Of a stretch of DNA of 64,000 nucleotides, positions 36,490 to 46,546 are shown piece after piece. The stretch is from Steromphala cineraria. Its lineage: Eukaryota; Mollusca; Gastropoda; Trochida; Trochidae. Each line of letters opens with the position of its first letter. The first letter of the stretch is position 1. A program made the translations under genes and the position numbers. A model generated the notes under the pieces. The model was not told where the DNA came from, ran no database searches, and saw nothing but the letters and a program-made list of their open reading frames with translations. The stretch lies in contig OU744723.1 of the NCBI GenBank assembly GCA_916613615.1, forward strand, positions 65,046,239-65,110,238, given 5' to 3'.

Positions 36490-37780
36490 TGACAACTTTG
36501 CAGTTTTAAACTAAATTTGATAACATATTGCAGTTAATGTCCATCAATTAATATACTTCTTCAACTACCAGGTTTATTATATCGGATCTCTTGTGTAAAG
36601 TAATGTTTACAGAGTTTCACAGAAAATTTAAAGTAAATTATTATATCATCCATTGTAATCATTTTACTTCTCTCATTTTACTATTTCTTAACCCACTATG
36701 AACAAATTATAAACATGTAATGTTATCACCATTATTTGAAGTATTTGTGGTGTAGTAAATAGTACAAGTTCAATTTAGGATCTGCGTTATTCGTAACACT
36801 TTATCAAGAGTGAGTCGGTTGTCATGACTTTAGTAAAAGTACCTTTTACAAGGGGACATAACTGGGCAACTTGGTTAGATGAATACGTGATTTCTTCAGG
36901 ATCGCCAGTTTTCTATTTCTTATATGAGATATCCTTAACAATTACTCGCTTTTTATATAAAATCAGTTGAAAATTATGGTAATTCTAAAAAATATACATT
37001 TTGAAAAGACATGATGCCTCACTTCATAGAACATTTTCAGTAACATTGGACGAGCCCATCATTGTGTACAGGGATGGGCGCTCAAATAATCACAAAATTA
37101 GATGAATTGAACAATCAAATTTTATTTATTGAACATGTACAAATGAATATTTGAACAAAATATCTATTCTCAATGACATGTGATTTGGTCTCGAATCGAC
37201 AGACGCCGAGTCAGCCATGATGGACAATAGATGCCCTCTCAAGTTTGATCAATGGACTTGACAATTATGACGTCATTTGATAAGTAACGTTCTAATAACT
37301 GAAATGACGTCGTTAATCTCGCGCATGGTTTTATCGTCAAATAAAGCATATCGTTGGCCCCATTGTCCGCCATTGTTTTACTGTCGTGGCTATCTAATAT
37401 TCAGGAATAAAGAATTCCGGAAGGAAGAGTAATCATCTTGTAAAAAATTGAGATCCTTTAATGGATATGCCCCTCATTTGCGGAAGATGTTTAACTGCTG
37501 CGTGATAGAACTCAATGCTAAATTCCTCCCCAAAGGAAGTTTAAACTCGATTTTGGTTGGTTGATCTATGATCTGTTATCGGTATGGTTTAAACATATTT
37601 TTATTTCGGTAAATGAAATATGGGTTGGATAACAAGCCACAAGGCTTATTTGAACACCGCTCGTAAATACAACAGAGGCAGCTGGACGTAATATACTATA
37701 CAATAAGAAAAATATAATTGAAATAAACATCTTTATAGTCAAATCAGTTTCTGTTAAAGATTAATGTTGTTGGAGATGCC
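36490..37780. other. Downstream of the gene model, nothing firm
   Basis: AT-rich. A GAATAAAGAA at about 37405 could serve as a polyadenylation signal for a long 3' UTR. No exon or repeat was found. Confidence 0.35.
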
Positions 37781-37826
37781 TATGATATGATATGATATGA
37801 TATGATATATGATATGATATGATATG
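37781..37826 (+). repeat. ATATG microsatellite
   Basis: About nine units of TATGA with one TA slip in the middle. Confidence 0.95.
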
Positions 37827-38293
37827 CTGCAGTAAAGTTGATATTATATTTGTTCCCTATGAATCGGTATCGGTATTGTCTTATAGATCGAACGCAGGCG
37901 AAACCATATAAGTTATAATCAGTTGTGTGTACGAGTTAATACCATCGGTTTATTGGTTTCATATTTTCTGTTATTCAAGAGATACTAAGAAATAAACATA
38001 AAGTTATTTGAATATACTTGAATCTATTATTGTTGATATATGTCAGATCAAATCATCAGTTTACACCGTTCTGATAGTTGGTTCCATCCCTTTGCTTTTT
38101 GTTACATAATAATTCATTATTAATGATGATAAAATTAGATAAAATTGAATTCATATTGTTTTTGTAATGCAAACAAAATCATCACAAATGCACAACTTTA
38201 TGTACGAGATTTTCTATCTTTTGTGTTTGTTGAATGATAATACAAAATAATGTATTTCTAGATATATCTTTTTTCAATTTAAATGTATTTCAG

Positions 38294-38526
38294 ATCATAA
38301 AATTACATGCTACACGTGCAGGCAATTGGAGGAAAACCCCACGAGGTATGACTATTATATGAAATCAAAGAAAACGAAACATAGGAAGATAACTCTTGAC
38401 ATGAAGTGTATTGAGTTTGACCACTTTATCAAGTTTCGTCGGAATCATGTCTACGCAGGACCAGGATCAGTGAAGTTTGTATCTTTAAATTTTCAGTTTG
38501 TGTTGTTCTTTATAGTTTTTATTTGA
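38294..38526 (+). pseudogene. Paralogous exon of the beta-repeat gene, orphan
   Basis: Acceptor TGTATTTCAG ends at 38293; phase 1 in, as for the 34256 exon. It reads HKITCYTCRQLEENPTRYDY, then YMKSKKTKHRKITL and FDHFIKFRRNHVYAGPGSVK. It aligns with the 34256 exon (RNLYYFDLAAKGHKFKL, EFVHFVFQEGKLYALTEGQL) at YY, K-HK, F-HF, YA and K. It has its own Cys pair. The only donor-like sites (GTGAAG at 38470, GTATCT at 38479) are weak. Read through, it stops at 38526 after FQFVLFFIVFI. No further exons of a second gene were found, so it is probably a remnant of a tandem duplication, though a live gene with unseen exons is possible. Confidence 0.5.
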
Positions 38527-39907
38527 ACAAATTCGTATGTCTCGAAGAGAATTCCAATGGCATATGAATGAAATAGCAACAAAACTGATCCCAGAGTTAT
38601 TACAAATGAAGTGTCTTTAAAATCAGCCAAGAAATATTACAAATGAAGTGTCTTGCAATAACAAATTCCCATGTCATGTGAATGGAAAACGATTGTTTGT
38701 TTAGACAAACACCGGATAAAAGTATTTTGAAGGATATCTGGCATAATGCTATCCAGCAAGAGACTCAAAGATATGACAAGTGCTTATCAAAGCAGAATCA
38801 GGGTGGTATTGGAACTTTAAGTGCCTCAGGGAAAATGTTAAACGTTTATTGAGAAGGGGAACGTTTAAGAACATTCTGGATAATTGTTCAGAGTCATCAT
38901 GAAATTAAAAAGTGTTGGCATTTAATATAAATGTTTATTTCTAAAAATGAGAGAGAGAATTAATGTATGGTAAAGATGTAACTTTTGTTGCATTTTCCCA
39001 AAACTTATGTTTTTCCACATTTCAGAGGCCTGATGGTTTATGAATCGGACGATATACATACCAGAATAACAGATGAGAAAGTACTTCGAGTCTTCTGGCC
39101 CCTCTAAGATGAACATCAAAGGATGATACTTAATCTTTAACACGATTTGTATGTTTCTGAATTGAATGGATCTGATGAACTAATTCAAGTTCAACTCAAC
39201 TGCCTCAACTTAGTCAAATATCACACAAAAGTGCAAAATGACAACATAGACGTATTTCTATTGATAATCCAAAAAAAGCTTCAAGGTCCAAGAAACAGTA
39301 AAGCCGGCATTCCATGTGTCTGTAGTGCGCAAAGCGTAGATGTGTTGCTTTGAAAGGGAGAAACTTGATTGGATGCAATAAATGTTTGTTGTGTAATCAG
39401 CGACGCTAACGATTTTTTATCAACTAAGACGAGACAAACAACCAACACATGGTCACGAGGTGTGAGGGTGTATTTACTCTTAGAGGTAAAACATAGATAT
39501 TTGACCCCTCTTCAGAACACAAATATTATAGCATTCAGTACTACTCCATCACAACATTGCATAACGAATCATATAAAATGTGTTTACAAATCATTGCACA
39601 ATATATCATATTATGTAATAAAACATCAAAAAGATACATCATACTTCATGGTTACCTATAACAGATATGTCACCAATTGCATTAGAATAGGTCAAATGAA
39701 TTACCACAATGGATAAGAGGTAGACAATCACATACAAAATACGAGAGATAAGTCAAACTCCATTTCACATTACTACAAAGGTAATTGCTATGAAACATTT
39801 AACCATTACATACATAAACTAATTATCACATTATGATGATTATTATCGTACACATCTTGCAAGTGATTGCACCAATATATATATTACAAGAATATACAAA
39901 TATTACA

Positions 39908-39910
<3 letters not shown>
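38527..39910. other. Intergenic, nothing recognised
   Basis: Short open frames (39369, 38922 minus) carry no family features. A small direct repeat, ATTACAAATGAAGTGTCTT, lies at about 38600 and 38636. Confidence 0.4.

Positions 39911-39942
<32 letters not shown>
39911..39942 (+). repeat. TA microsatellite
   Basis: Sixteen TA units that abut, and slightly overlap, the left arm of the palindrome. Confidence 0.95.
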
Positions 39943-39944
<2 letters not shown>

Positions 39945-40131
39945 AAAGAGTAAACATCAGATGGTTCGGACTGGATCAATCTTCTTTAATACGATGAATT
40001 CATTTCGACCATTATGTGGGTCTTGTCAAGTATGTGACTTGACAAGACCCACATAATGGTCGAAATGAATTCATCGTATTAAAGAAGATTGATCCAGTCC
40101 GAACCATCTGATGTTTACTCTTTCTTATATA
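39937..40131. repeat. Perfect palindrome, 95-bp arms
   Basis: 39937-40031 and 40037-40131 are exact reverse complements around the 5-nt spacer ATGTG. Each arm holds one hammerhead-like motif (TTGACAA, a GACC/GGTC stem, GAAAT at 40039-40066 on the plus strand, mirrored on the minus), followed by ATTAAAGAAGATTG. The layout matches the Penelope-linked motif at 40432. The arms therefore look like two facing copies of a Penelope-like terminal segment. Lack of any mismatch implies a recent origin or ongoing homogenisation. Confidence 0.9.
40039..40066 (+). ncRNA. Hammerhead-like motif (variant core), right palindrome arm
   Basis: TTGACAA (40039-40045), a stem GACC/GGTC (40046-40049 with 40058-40061), then GAAAT (40062-40066). 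The canonical hammerhead core is CTGANGA, a stem, then GAAA. Two invariant positions differ (C to T and G to A), so self-cleavage is doubtful. Penelope-like elements are known to carry hammerhead motifs in their terminal repeats. Confidence 0.4.
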
Positions 40132-40404
40132 CAACCTTTCTTCACGTGAGAAACCAACTCTCCTTATTCAAATATATATATATATATTTGGATTAGCAAA
40201 CATTATTCAATACAATATCAATACAATATATTACATGTTATAATTTATATGATAGTTGTATTGTTACATTAAAAATTGTGAGACGCATGAACTACCATTA
40301 ATGAATTGTTCCAACATATAAGTAATTTTTAACAATCACTCAATAAACATTCCCTCAGAATACATTCAAACATAGAGAAGAAAGGAAGGGAGTGATTCTA
40401 TGGA

Positions 40405-41045
40405 TGAACAACTTCTTTATTGGATGGTGGCGACGTTTCGGTATAGATTCTTATACCGTTTTCAAACATATGGTGAACAATGAGGAGTACAGCAATTTAT
40501 ACAGTTTGGTATGATAATGAGAAAACAATAACAGTAACAACAGAATAAGGTAACAATACATCAAAGGATACATTACATGAAGTTTAAGAAAACATAGGAT
40601 GAGTGGGATACCAGTTTGTGAGTGAGTTAATTAGGCAGATTAGCGAAGCCATGCCAGTTGAGTTGAGTGGATTAATTACGGGCGGATTAAGTGGTTGTAA
40701 GCTGATGGGATGTAATAGCCTTGATCTCTGTTCATAGATGGCCGGAAACGGAAAATTTGTAAAGCTTCGGCTAAACGACGTTGAGTGTAATCATGTTTGT
40801 TGATTGTGAGTGTTTTGACAGTGTCCCAGTTGATGTTGTGTTGTGGGAATTTGGTGATGTGTTCTGAAATAGCTGATTTTGCGTCTGCTTTGATGGTGGA
40901 TGTCTTGTGTTCTTTGATGCGAATGTTGAGTGGCCTTGATGTTTCTCCGATGTAGTTGCTGCCGCAGTCGCAGCTGATGTTGTAGACCACTCCTTTAGGC
41001 TGCTGTTGTTTTATCCTTATGATAGTTTTGAGAGGAACAGCTACC
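40405..41045 (-). mobile_element. Penelope-like element fragment: GIY-YIG endonuclease end
   Basis: Minus strand. The frame runs from the junction near 41045 to the stop at 40676 and reads AVPLKTIIRIKQQQPKGVVY, then NISCDCGSNYIGETSRPLNI and RIKEHK. The GIY-YIG signature (VVYNI ... NYIG), the following R-x3-R and EHK, and the CxC pair just before YIG are characteristic of the Penelope C-terminal endonuclease. The frame ends normally (DQGYYIPSAYNHLIRP). The reverse transcriptase is missing because the opposite-strand fragment replaces it. Terminal sequence with the hammerhead-like motif follows to about 40405. Confidence 0.85.
40435..40465 (-). ncRNA. Hammerhead-like motif (variant core), Penelope 3' side
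   Basis: On the minus strand: TTGAAAA (40465-40459), one unpaired C, a perfect 6-bp stem GGTATA/TATACC (40457-40452 with 40445-40440), then GAAAC (40439-40435) and GTCGC. The motif lies downstream of the minus-strand GIY-YIG frame in the sense direction, where Penelope-like terminal repeats belong. The core has the same two changes from CTGANGA as the palindrome copy. Confidence 0.45.
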
Positions 41046-41300
41046 CATCTAAACTTGTTGACCGTGTTATCCACTTAACCCTTAACCCTATGCCTAAACC
41101 TACTACTACCAAGCCTGCCCCTGCCCCCATTCGCATCTCACTCCCCTACATTGGCAAAACATCGCATGACATTAGTCGTCTACTCAAGCAGAAAGCTGAT
41201 ATAGAAACCTACTTCTCCACGGCCACTCCTCTCAAAACCATCATTAGGGCTAACGGTAGAAAACATGCAACAAAACATCAGCAGGTTAAAGGAGGTAATT
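41035..41300 (+). mobile_element. Penelope-like element fragment: RT thumb and linker
   Basis: The plus-strand frame reads NSYPSKLVDRVIHLTLNP, a Pro/Thr-rich tract, RISLPYIGKTSHDISRLLKQ and TATPLKTIIRANGRKHATKH, ending QQVKGG. NGYP-like, LPYIxGTS-like and PLKTIIR blocks mark the segment between the reverse transcriptase and the GIY-YIG domain of Penelope-like elements. It is head to head with the minus-strand fragment, which has its own PLKTIIR, so these are two different copies joined near 41040. The endonuclease is missing after the KG border. Confidence 0.8.
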
Positions 41301-41336
41301 TGTTTACATGCAAAATGTTCAAGAGCCACTCAATGA

Positions 41337-41500
41337 CTTCTTTGTGAGGCATTTTAGAAGTTGGAATGACAATAACCCTGAGGAATACATGGATGACAAC
41401 TTCTCTGTTCATTGTATGCGACGTTTCGACACAGATTCTTATGTCGTCGGAACGTCGCATACAATGAACAAAGAAGTTGTCATCCATATATTCATCAGCA
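41337..41500. repeat. Penelope-associated terminal segment with long foldback
   Basis: Arms 41408-41425 and 41451-41468 (TTCATTGTATGCGACGTT) are perfectly complementary, and the pairing resumes outward (GGATGACAACTTCT with AGAAGTTGTCATCC). The loop holds a hairpin which, on the minus strand, reads CCGACGA, a CATA/TGTG-type stem and GAAAC, another hammerhead-like arrangement with a different core change. The left part matches 923-985 and the right part matches 60978-61040. Confidence 0.7.
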
Positions 41501-41769
41501 TTATAGTCACTAAGTGGTTTACCTCATATATTGTTTTGCCTTGATACGAACATAAACATAGAGATTAATACCGAAACAGACATATCAAATTGTTTGTGCA
41601 GCACTAGTGACTGTAAAATGGTATCATCCCGAGTGAGATAAAATCGCATGGTTGTTATAAAATCTACATATATCTGTTTGGGTAATAATGTCTCTACATT
41701 GAAAGGTTAAATTTGCACTGCACAACCGAATGAAAGAACGCAGTCAAACACGAAAACTTCTCGCGTGAT

Positions 41770-42180
41770 GATGATGATGATGATGATGGCCATTTGTATA
41801 GCGCCTGTGTCCACCACTAGTGCATGCTCATGGCGCATTAAAACTATGTACAGGGAGCAAACAGAGACTTTCAGGAGAAGGAATGTCTTAAGCGCTGTCC
41901 TGAAAGACTCAATGAAGGGTGATAGTTTAATGTCTAGTGGCAGATCATTCCATAAGAGGGGGGCAACCTGTTGAACACTTTCCGAACGCTGCAAATTGAG
42001 CATGGGGAACTGTCAAAAGGTTTTGATTCTGGAAACGGAGATATTCTAGAGGGCACATACTTGGTCAGGAGAGTTGAGAGATAAGCAGGAGCTTTACAAT
42101 CAGTGCGCTGTTGCATAAAAAGCCAACGTCGGATACAATTACATATCAGCTTTTTGAAATGACGTAGTATGCCCTACCTT
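41770..42180 (-). mobile_element. LINE 3' end with ATC tail
   Basis: Minus strand. Across one frameshift it reads CKAPAYLSTLLTKYVPSR and then SVQQVAPLLWNDLPLDIKLS, PFIESFRTALKTFLL. The APxYLxxLLxxYxPSR and APxLWNxLPxxI-x-FxxxLKTxL blocks are the very end of a common non-LTR retrotransposon ORF2. The element ends GCGCTATACAAATGG followed by an ATC microsatellite (41769-41790), its 3' tail. Strongly 5'-truncated. Confidence 0.85.
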
Positions 42181-42389
42181 ACGCCAATGGCTGGTTAGAA
42201 ATTGACAATTGATATTAGGTTAAAAAAAGCAAGCAGAAATCCGAATATTGTTCAAACCGCAGCAGAGAGATTGATGAATTATTTTTTCAGAAATTGATAT
42301 ATACTCGTTTTGTAAAACTGAGTCTTTAGCATACACTAGGAATTTGGTGAGATAGATTTGGGAAACACCAATTACACAGCAATGCTTTA

Positions 42390-42890
42390 TTCCTGAGGAA
42401 TACACACTTCACAAATCACAACCCCCATAAATTCATACACAGTTTTGGCTGCGATTTTATGAATAAACTCACTTGTCTCATTCTCTTTGAATATATGTGT
42501 AAGGCCTATATCAAATCATGTAAACAAGTCTTTGTATACCGAATCATAGAATTTATTCATATTCATTCTCGTATACAAACACCCAAACGCCGATAATGGC
42601 TGAGATTTTGCCAACGCCGCACAACCTCAAACTGACTCACTCACTAATTATTCTTAGCAAATGACAACGTATGTCTGATGACATGAAGCGATCGGTCTAC
42701 TTGGATTAGTTCCCGCCGCATGTTTATGGCCCAATGTTCAAAGGGTCTTTTTAACACATTGGTATTATGGTTTATACAATGCTTTACTATGAAATTAAAA
42801 ACGATCAGCTATTATACAACTATCTTGTTTTCTATTCTGATCCGTACAGTGGGCAGGAGTGTCAAAAGGGCCTGGAAAATATAGTTTACA
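42390..42890 (+). repeat. Dispersed repeat, copy 1 of three
   Basis: Shares GAGGAATACACACTTCACAA, TTTTGGCTGCGATTTTATGA, TGACTCACTCAC, TATACAATG and GTGTCAAA-GGCCTGG words with 49385-49890, and its first 100 bp with 45508-45590. No gene inside. Confidence 0.7.
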
Positions 42891-43971
42891 GTCTGTACTT
42901 ACAAAGCAAATCAAATCAAACCAAATGAAAAGATTTGTAATAGATGCCACAATCAAAGTAATCTGTACTTACAAATCAAATCAAATCAAATGGTAATATT
43001 TGTAATAGAGGCTACAATCAAAGTGGTTTTCTTTTTTTACTTTGGTGGTTTTCAACAACTCATAGATTGCTAAGCTTCGTTCCTGGTAAATTTATTGTAG
43101 CATCGGTTATTGATACAAAATATAAAAAAAACATATTATGATGATAGAAATGGGTCAATCTGATTTCCTTGGTATCTTGGTCTTATTATAAATTTAGACA
43201 AGATGTTCAACCTTTAACAAAGATGTTTTGGAAATCAACTGATATTGCATGTTGTGTTGGAAGTTTTGTGTCACCTCTTGTAAAGGAAAATATTAGAGGA
43301 TTATGTTCATATAATTCTCTTCAAGAAATTGTTACGGCAACCGCGATATGGCTTTAAAAAGACCAGAAATGTAGTAAACATTCTGCATCTCAAATCGTAA
43401 ACAATGAAAGAAATATTTATCAAGATCTTATGCTTAACCCTGCCTATTAATATATACGGAGATCGAACAGTTTCGTGAAGAGGGAATTGTTGCTCGTGTG
43501 AGGTCATCTTTGAAAGGCTTTCTCTATTGGTTTTCAAATACTGAGTAATCTTTCTCATAACTAGAGCGTTGATATGAGACAATTAGATAACTATGGAAAA
43601 CTCAGACATTTTCCTGGAGATTGGGTGTATTTGCTATTCAAACCACCTTGCTGAAAAGAGCATAAACGTGAATGAGAACTCATTCTCCTTTATTCTAAAC
43701 AGTTCTACCCAAATAGCTAGGGGATCGTTTTGAAGGGTGTTAGCCAAAATGGTTATATATAATGATGACTATAGACCAAGCACATAGCTTTTGAAATTGG
43801 TATGGTTAAAGGTTGTCATCAAGGAGATTGTAAGTAAACATACAAACATGTCGAAAGAAGTCTATACGATGACTACGCATGGCAAATGATCTCGTTGCAC
43901 AAATTGATATATAACCTTCTTGTATGCAATTTTCTTAATTTAATCAAAAGATTTAAATATCACCATTGAGT
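42891..43971. other. Intergenic with short direct repeat
   Basis: A ~60-bp near-repeat (AATCTGTACTTACAAA-CAAATCAAATC and on) lies at about 42890-42960 and 42960-43025. Open frames at 43169 and 43307 have no family features. Confidence 0.4.
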
Positions 43972-44334
43972 TTAAAGGGGCAGTAGCACGTTTTTTGATA
44001 ATTTTAAAATTTGAATTTCTCACTGATAATTGTAAGTGAATGGTAAATGTATTATTTTGACAGTGTCAAAAATCTCATTACACAAGCCAATCATCCATTG
44101 TCAGAGGACAAAAAATGAAGATTCACATAAAATCCATTGGCGGCCATTTTTTTGTGAACACCTTTAAATCATTTTTTCTAAGAAAAGGAATCGCATGGCT
44201 AAACTTAACGTTATATATTGGAATTATTACTGCTCCATTTAGTTTGAATACATTGTCTTTCAATTGAAATCATTAATTTTCATTTTCCTTACATCACCCT
44301 ATATTCCCCCTAAAAACGTGCTACTGCCCCTTAA
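43972..44334 (-). mobile_element. TTAA-flanked 364-bp miniature element, copy 3
   Basis: TTAA at 43972-43975 and 44331-44334 (one T lost at the right end). Same TIRs and internal words as copies 1 and 2, in reverse orientation. Confidence 0.92.
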
Positions 44335-44662
44335 AGATCATAATCATAATAGCAATAATAGTCACGCTGATGAACATAGACAAGACCTCGACATGCGAGG
44401 AAAGTAAATAAGGTCAATAAGAACTACATGTGAAACACATTTTCGATGTATTCTTTCTTAACCTCGATTACCTTCAAGGCACCGCTCGATCGGGTTTCAT
44501 CCGCCATTTTAAAATGATAGCATTTCGAGAAAACAATTTTGCTGTATTATGCTAATTCATTAACAAAATTAAGAAATAACTAATTGATTGATAGAAGAGG
44601 AGCAGATTTAGAAATAATTCGTTGTAATCTGTCGTTGTTATGCATTCCACGATCATAGCTTC

Positions 44663-45713
44663 GATGAATGGCTTAATTTCACGATGTTTTTATTTTTTGA
44701 GCGATACATTTTATTCTTTGACAAATTGTTTAATCATGAACAACTGAAATGCTAACCTCCGAAACATATTTGATATATTTCTACAAAGAGACTAATTCAT
44801 GTCTAACTTTCCCTTTCAGTTTTAGTTTAACTTTCCCTTTCAGTTTTACTGGTGGAATAATGGTCGGAGAAATCTTACTACAAAGAGGCTAATTCATGTC
44901 TAACTTTCCCTTTCAGTTTTAGGTTAACTTTCCCTTTCAGTTTTACTGGTGGAATAATGGTGGGAGAAATCTTACTACAAAGAGGCTAATTCATGTTCAT
45001 ATGTTCAGTCTTTTATTTGCACGCTTGATTGTAAGCTTAAATATGAAGCACCTAAAATATTATTTTATAATAATGTCCATCCTTTATTTGTGTGTTTCGA
45101 GGGATGATATGTAAGTTCACTAACTCTCTGTGTCTCATATAAACCGACAGTTCTTCATGTTTATAGCAAATGCTACCCCGGGTATGTTTTCATAGGAACA
45201 GGCAAATCAGAACAAAATTTGACTTAAAAAGAGAAAGCCAAATTGAACCTAAACGTAGAAAAAATTAACAGTCTGCAGACAAATTCTAGGTTACAAAAAG
45301 ACCTAAGGAAGGAAGCCCAGAAAACGGACACAGGACCAGTATGACATTTCACGATTTCACGATGAGCGTTCTGTGTATATTCAATTCTGAAAGTTAAGTC
45401 GTATTGACCTGTCTCTATACATGTATTTGGCTGTCTCTCGTTGCAGTTTACTCTAACACAACTGTATGAACCAGTCTAGCATTCACGATTTAACCCTATG
45501 CTTAATTCCTGAGGAATACACACTTCACAAATCACAACGCCCATAAATTCTTACACAGTTTTGGCTGCGATTTTATGAATAAACTTGAAAAGAATGGCTT
45601 AATTTCACGATGTTTTTATTTTTTGAGCGATACACTTTATTCTTTGACAAATTGTTTAATCATGAACAACTGAAATGCTAACCTCCGAAACATATTTGAA
45701 ATTATCATGTACA
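44663..45713 (+). repeat. Duplicated 120-bp block flanking a tandem array
   Basis: 44663-44782 (AATGGCTTAATTTCACGATG ... CGAAACATATTTGA) recurs almost unchanged at 45594-45713. Directly after the first copy is a tandem array (44783-44995), unit about 105 bp x 2, each unit with two TAACTTTCCCTTTCAGTTTTA and GGTGGAATAATGGT. The near-identity points to a recent local duplication. Confidence 0.85.
45355..45590 (+). repeat. Dispersed repeat, copy 2 of three (left part)
   Basis: Matches 49240-49460 from TGTGTAT-TTCAATTCTGAAA through TAGCATTCACGATTTAAC to the GAATACACAC block, then switches abruptly into the duplicated 120-bp block at 45594. Confidence 0.65.
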
Positions 45714-46182
45714 AATCATTTATAATTGTAAAAGGACAGTCCTCCTAAATTTCTTTCCAACAAAAAAAATCCCGCTCGTATAATCCCTTTAACCTATTTG
45801 CTCTTGAGACGGTCTATGCTCTTGACCCCTGTACGATGAGAAGATTCTCAAAGGTGCATGGGGTCCTGAAATTGAAAACAAAACCCAAATGGCGACCAAA
45901 CCACATAAACAACGACTTCGTCATGATTTTAATAAAAGTTGGAGGTCTCTAAGTGCATTATAAAAAAGCCCATGTAACTTTCGATTTTTTATTCGAACAG
46001 GACCTTTAATGCGATCTTTGATTTGAAAAAAGGAAAACGTCATGTAAAAAGGGCTCCGTAAGGGCTATCAGCATAGCAAATTTGGCATAGACAGCATTAG
46101 TCGTTTTGGCTGTATCGTGGTAACAAAAATCGATGGAATAAAGAAATAATAAAACCCGCCAATAACGTGAAAGGTTGAATCC

Positions 46183-46546
46183 TTAAAGGGGCAGTAGCAC
46201 GTTTTTTTATAATTTTATATTTTAAAAACTGCACTTATAATTGTAAGTAAATGTCAAATGTATTATATTGACAGTGTCAACAATCACATTACACAAGCCA
46301 ATCACCCATAGTCAGAGGACAAAGTATGAGGATTAACATAAAATCCATTGGCGGCCATTTTTTTGTGAACACCTTTAATTCATTTTTGTAAGAAATAGGA
46401 ATCGCATGGCTGAACCTTACGCTATATATTTGAAATATTACTGCTCCATTTAGTCTAAAAACATTGTCTTTCATTTGAAACCATTAATTTTTATTTTCCT
46501 GACATCACCTTATATTCCCCCTAAAAACGTGCTACTGCCCCTTTAA
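46183..46546 (-). mobile_element. TTAA-flanked 364-bp miniature element, copy 4
   Basis: TTAA at 46183-46186 and 46543-46546; TIRs AGGGGCAGTAGCACGTTTTT. Same orientation as copy 3, 2.2 kb away. Confidence 0.92.

Noticed and set aside
40672..41074. GIY-YIG frame as a free-standing host nuclease or homing endonuclease
   Set aside because: The linker PLKTIIR, the CxC pair and the adjacent Penelope terminal sequence identify it as the end of a Penelope-like element.
43169..43582. Overlapping 62- and 91-codon frames
   Set aside because: No splice support, no family features, and the two strands compete for the same stretch.
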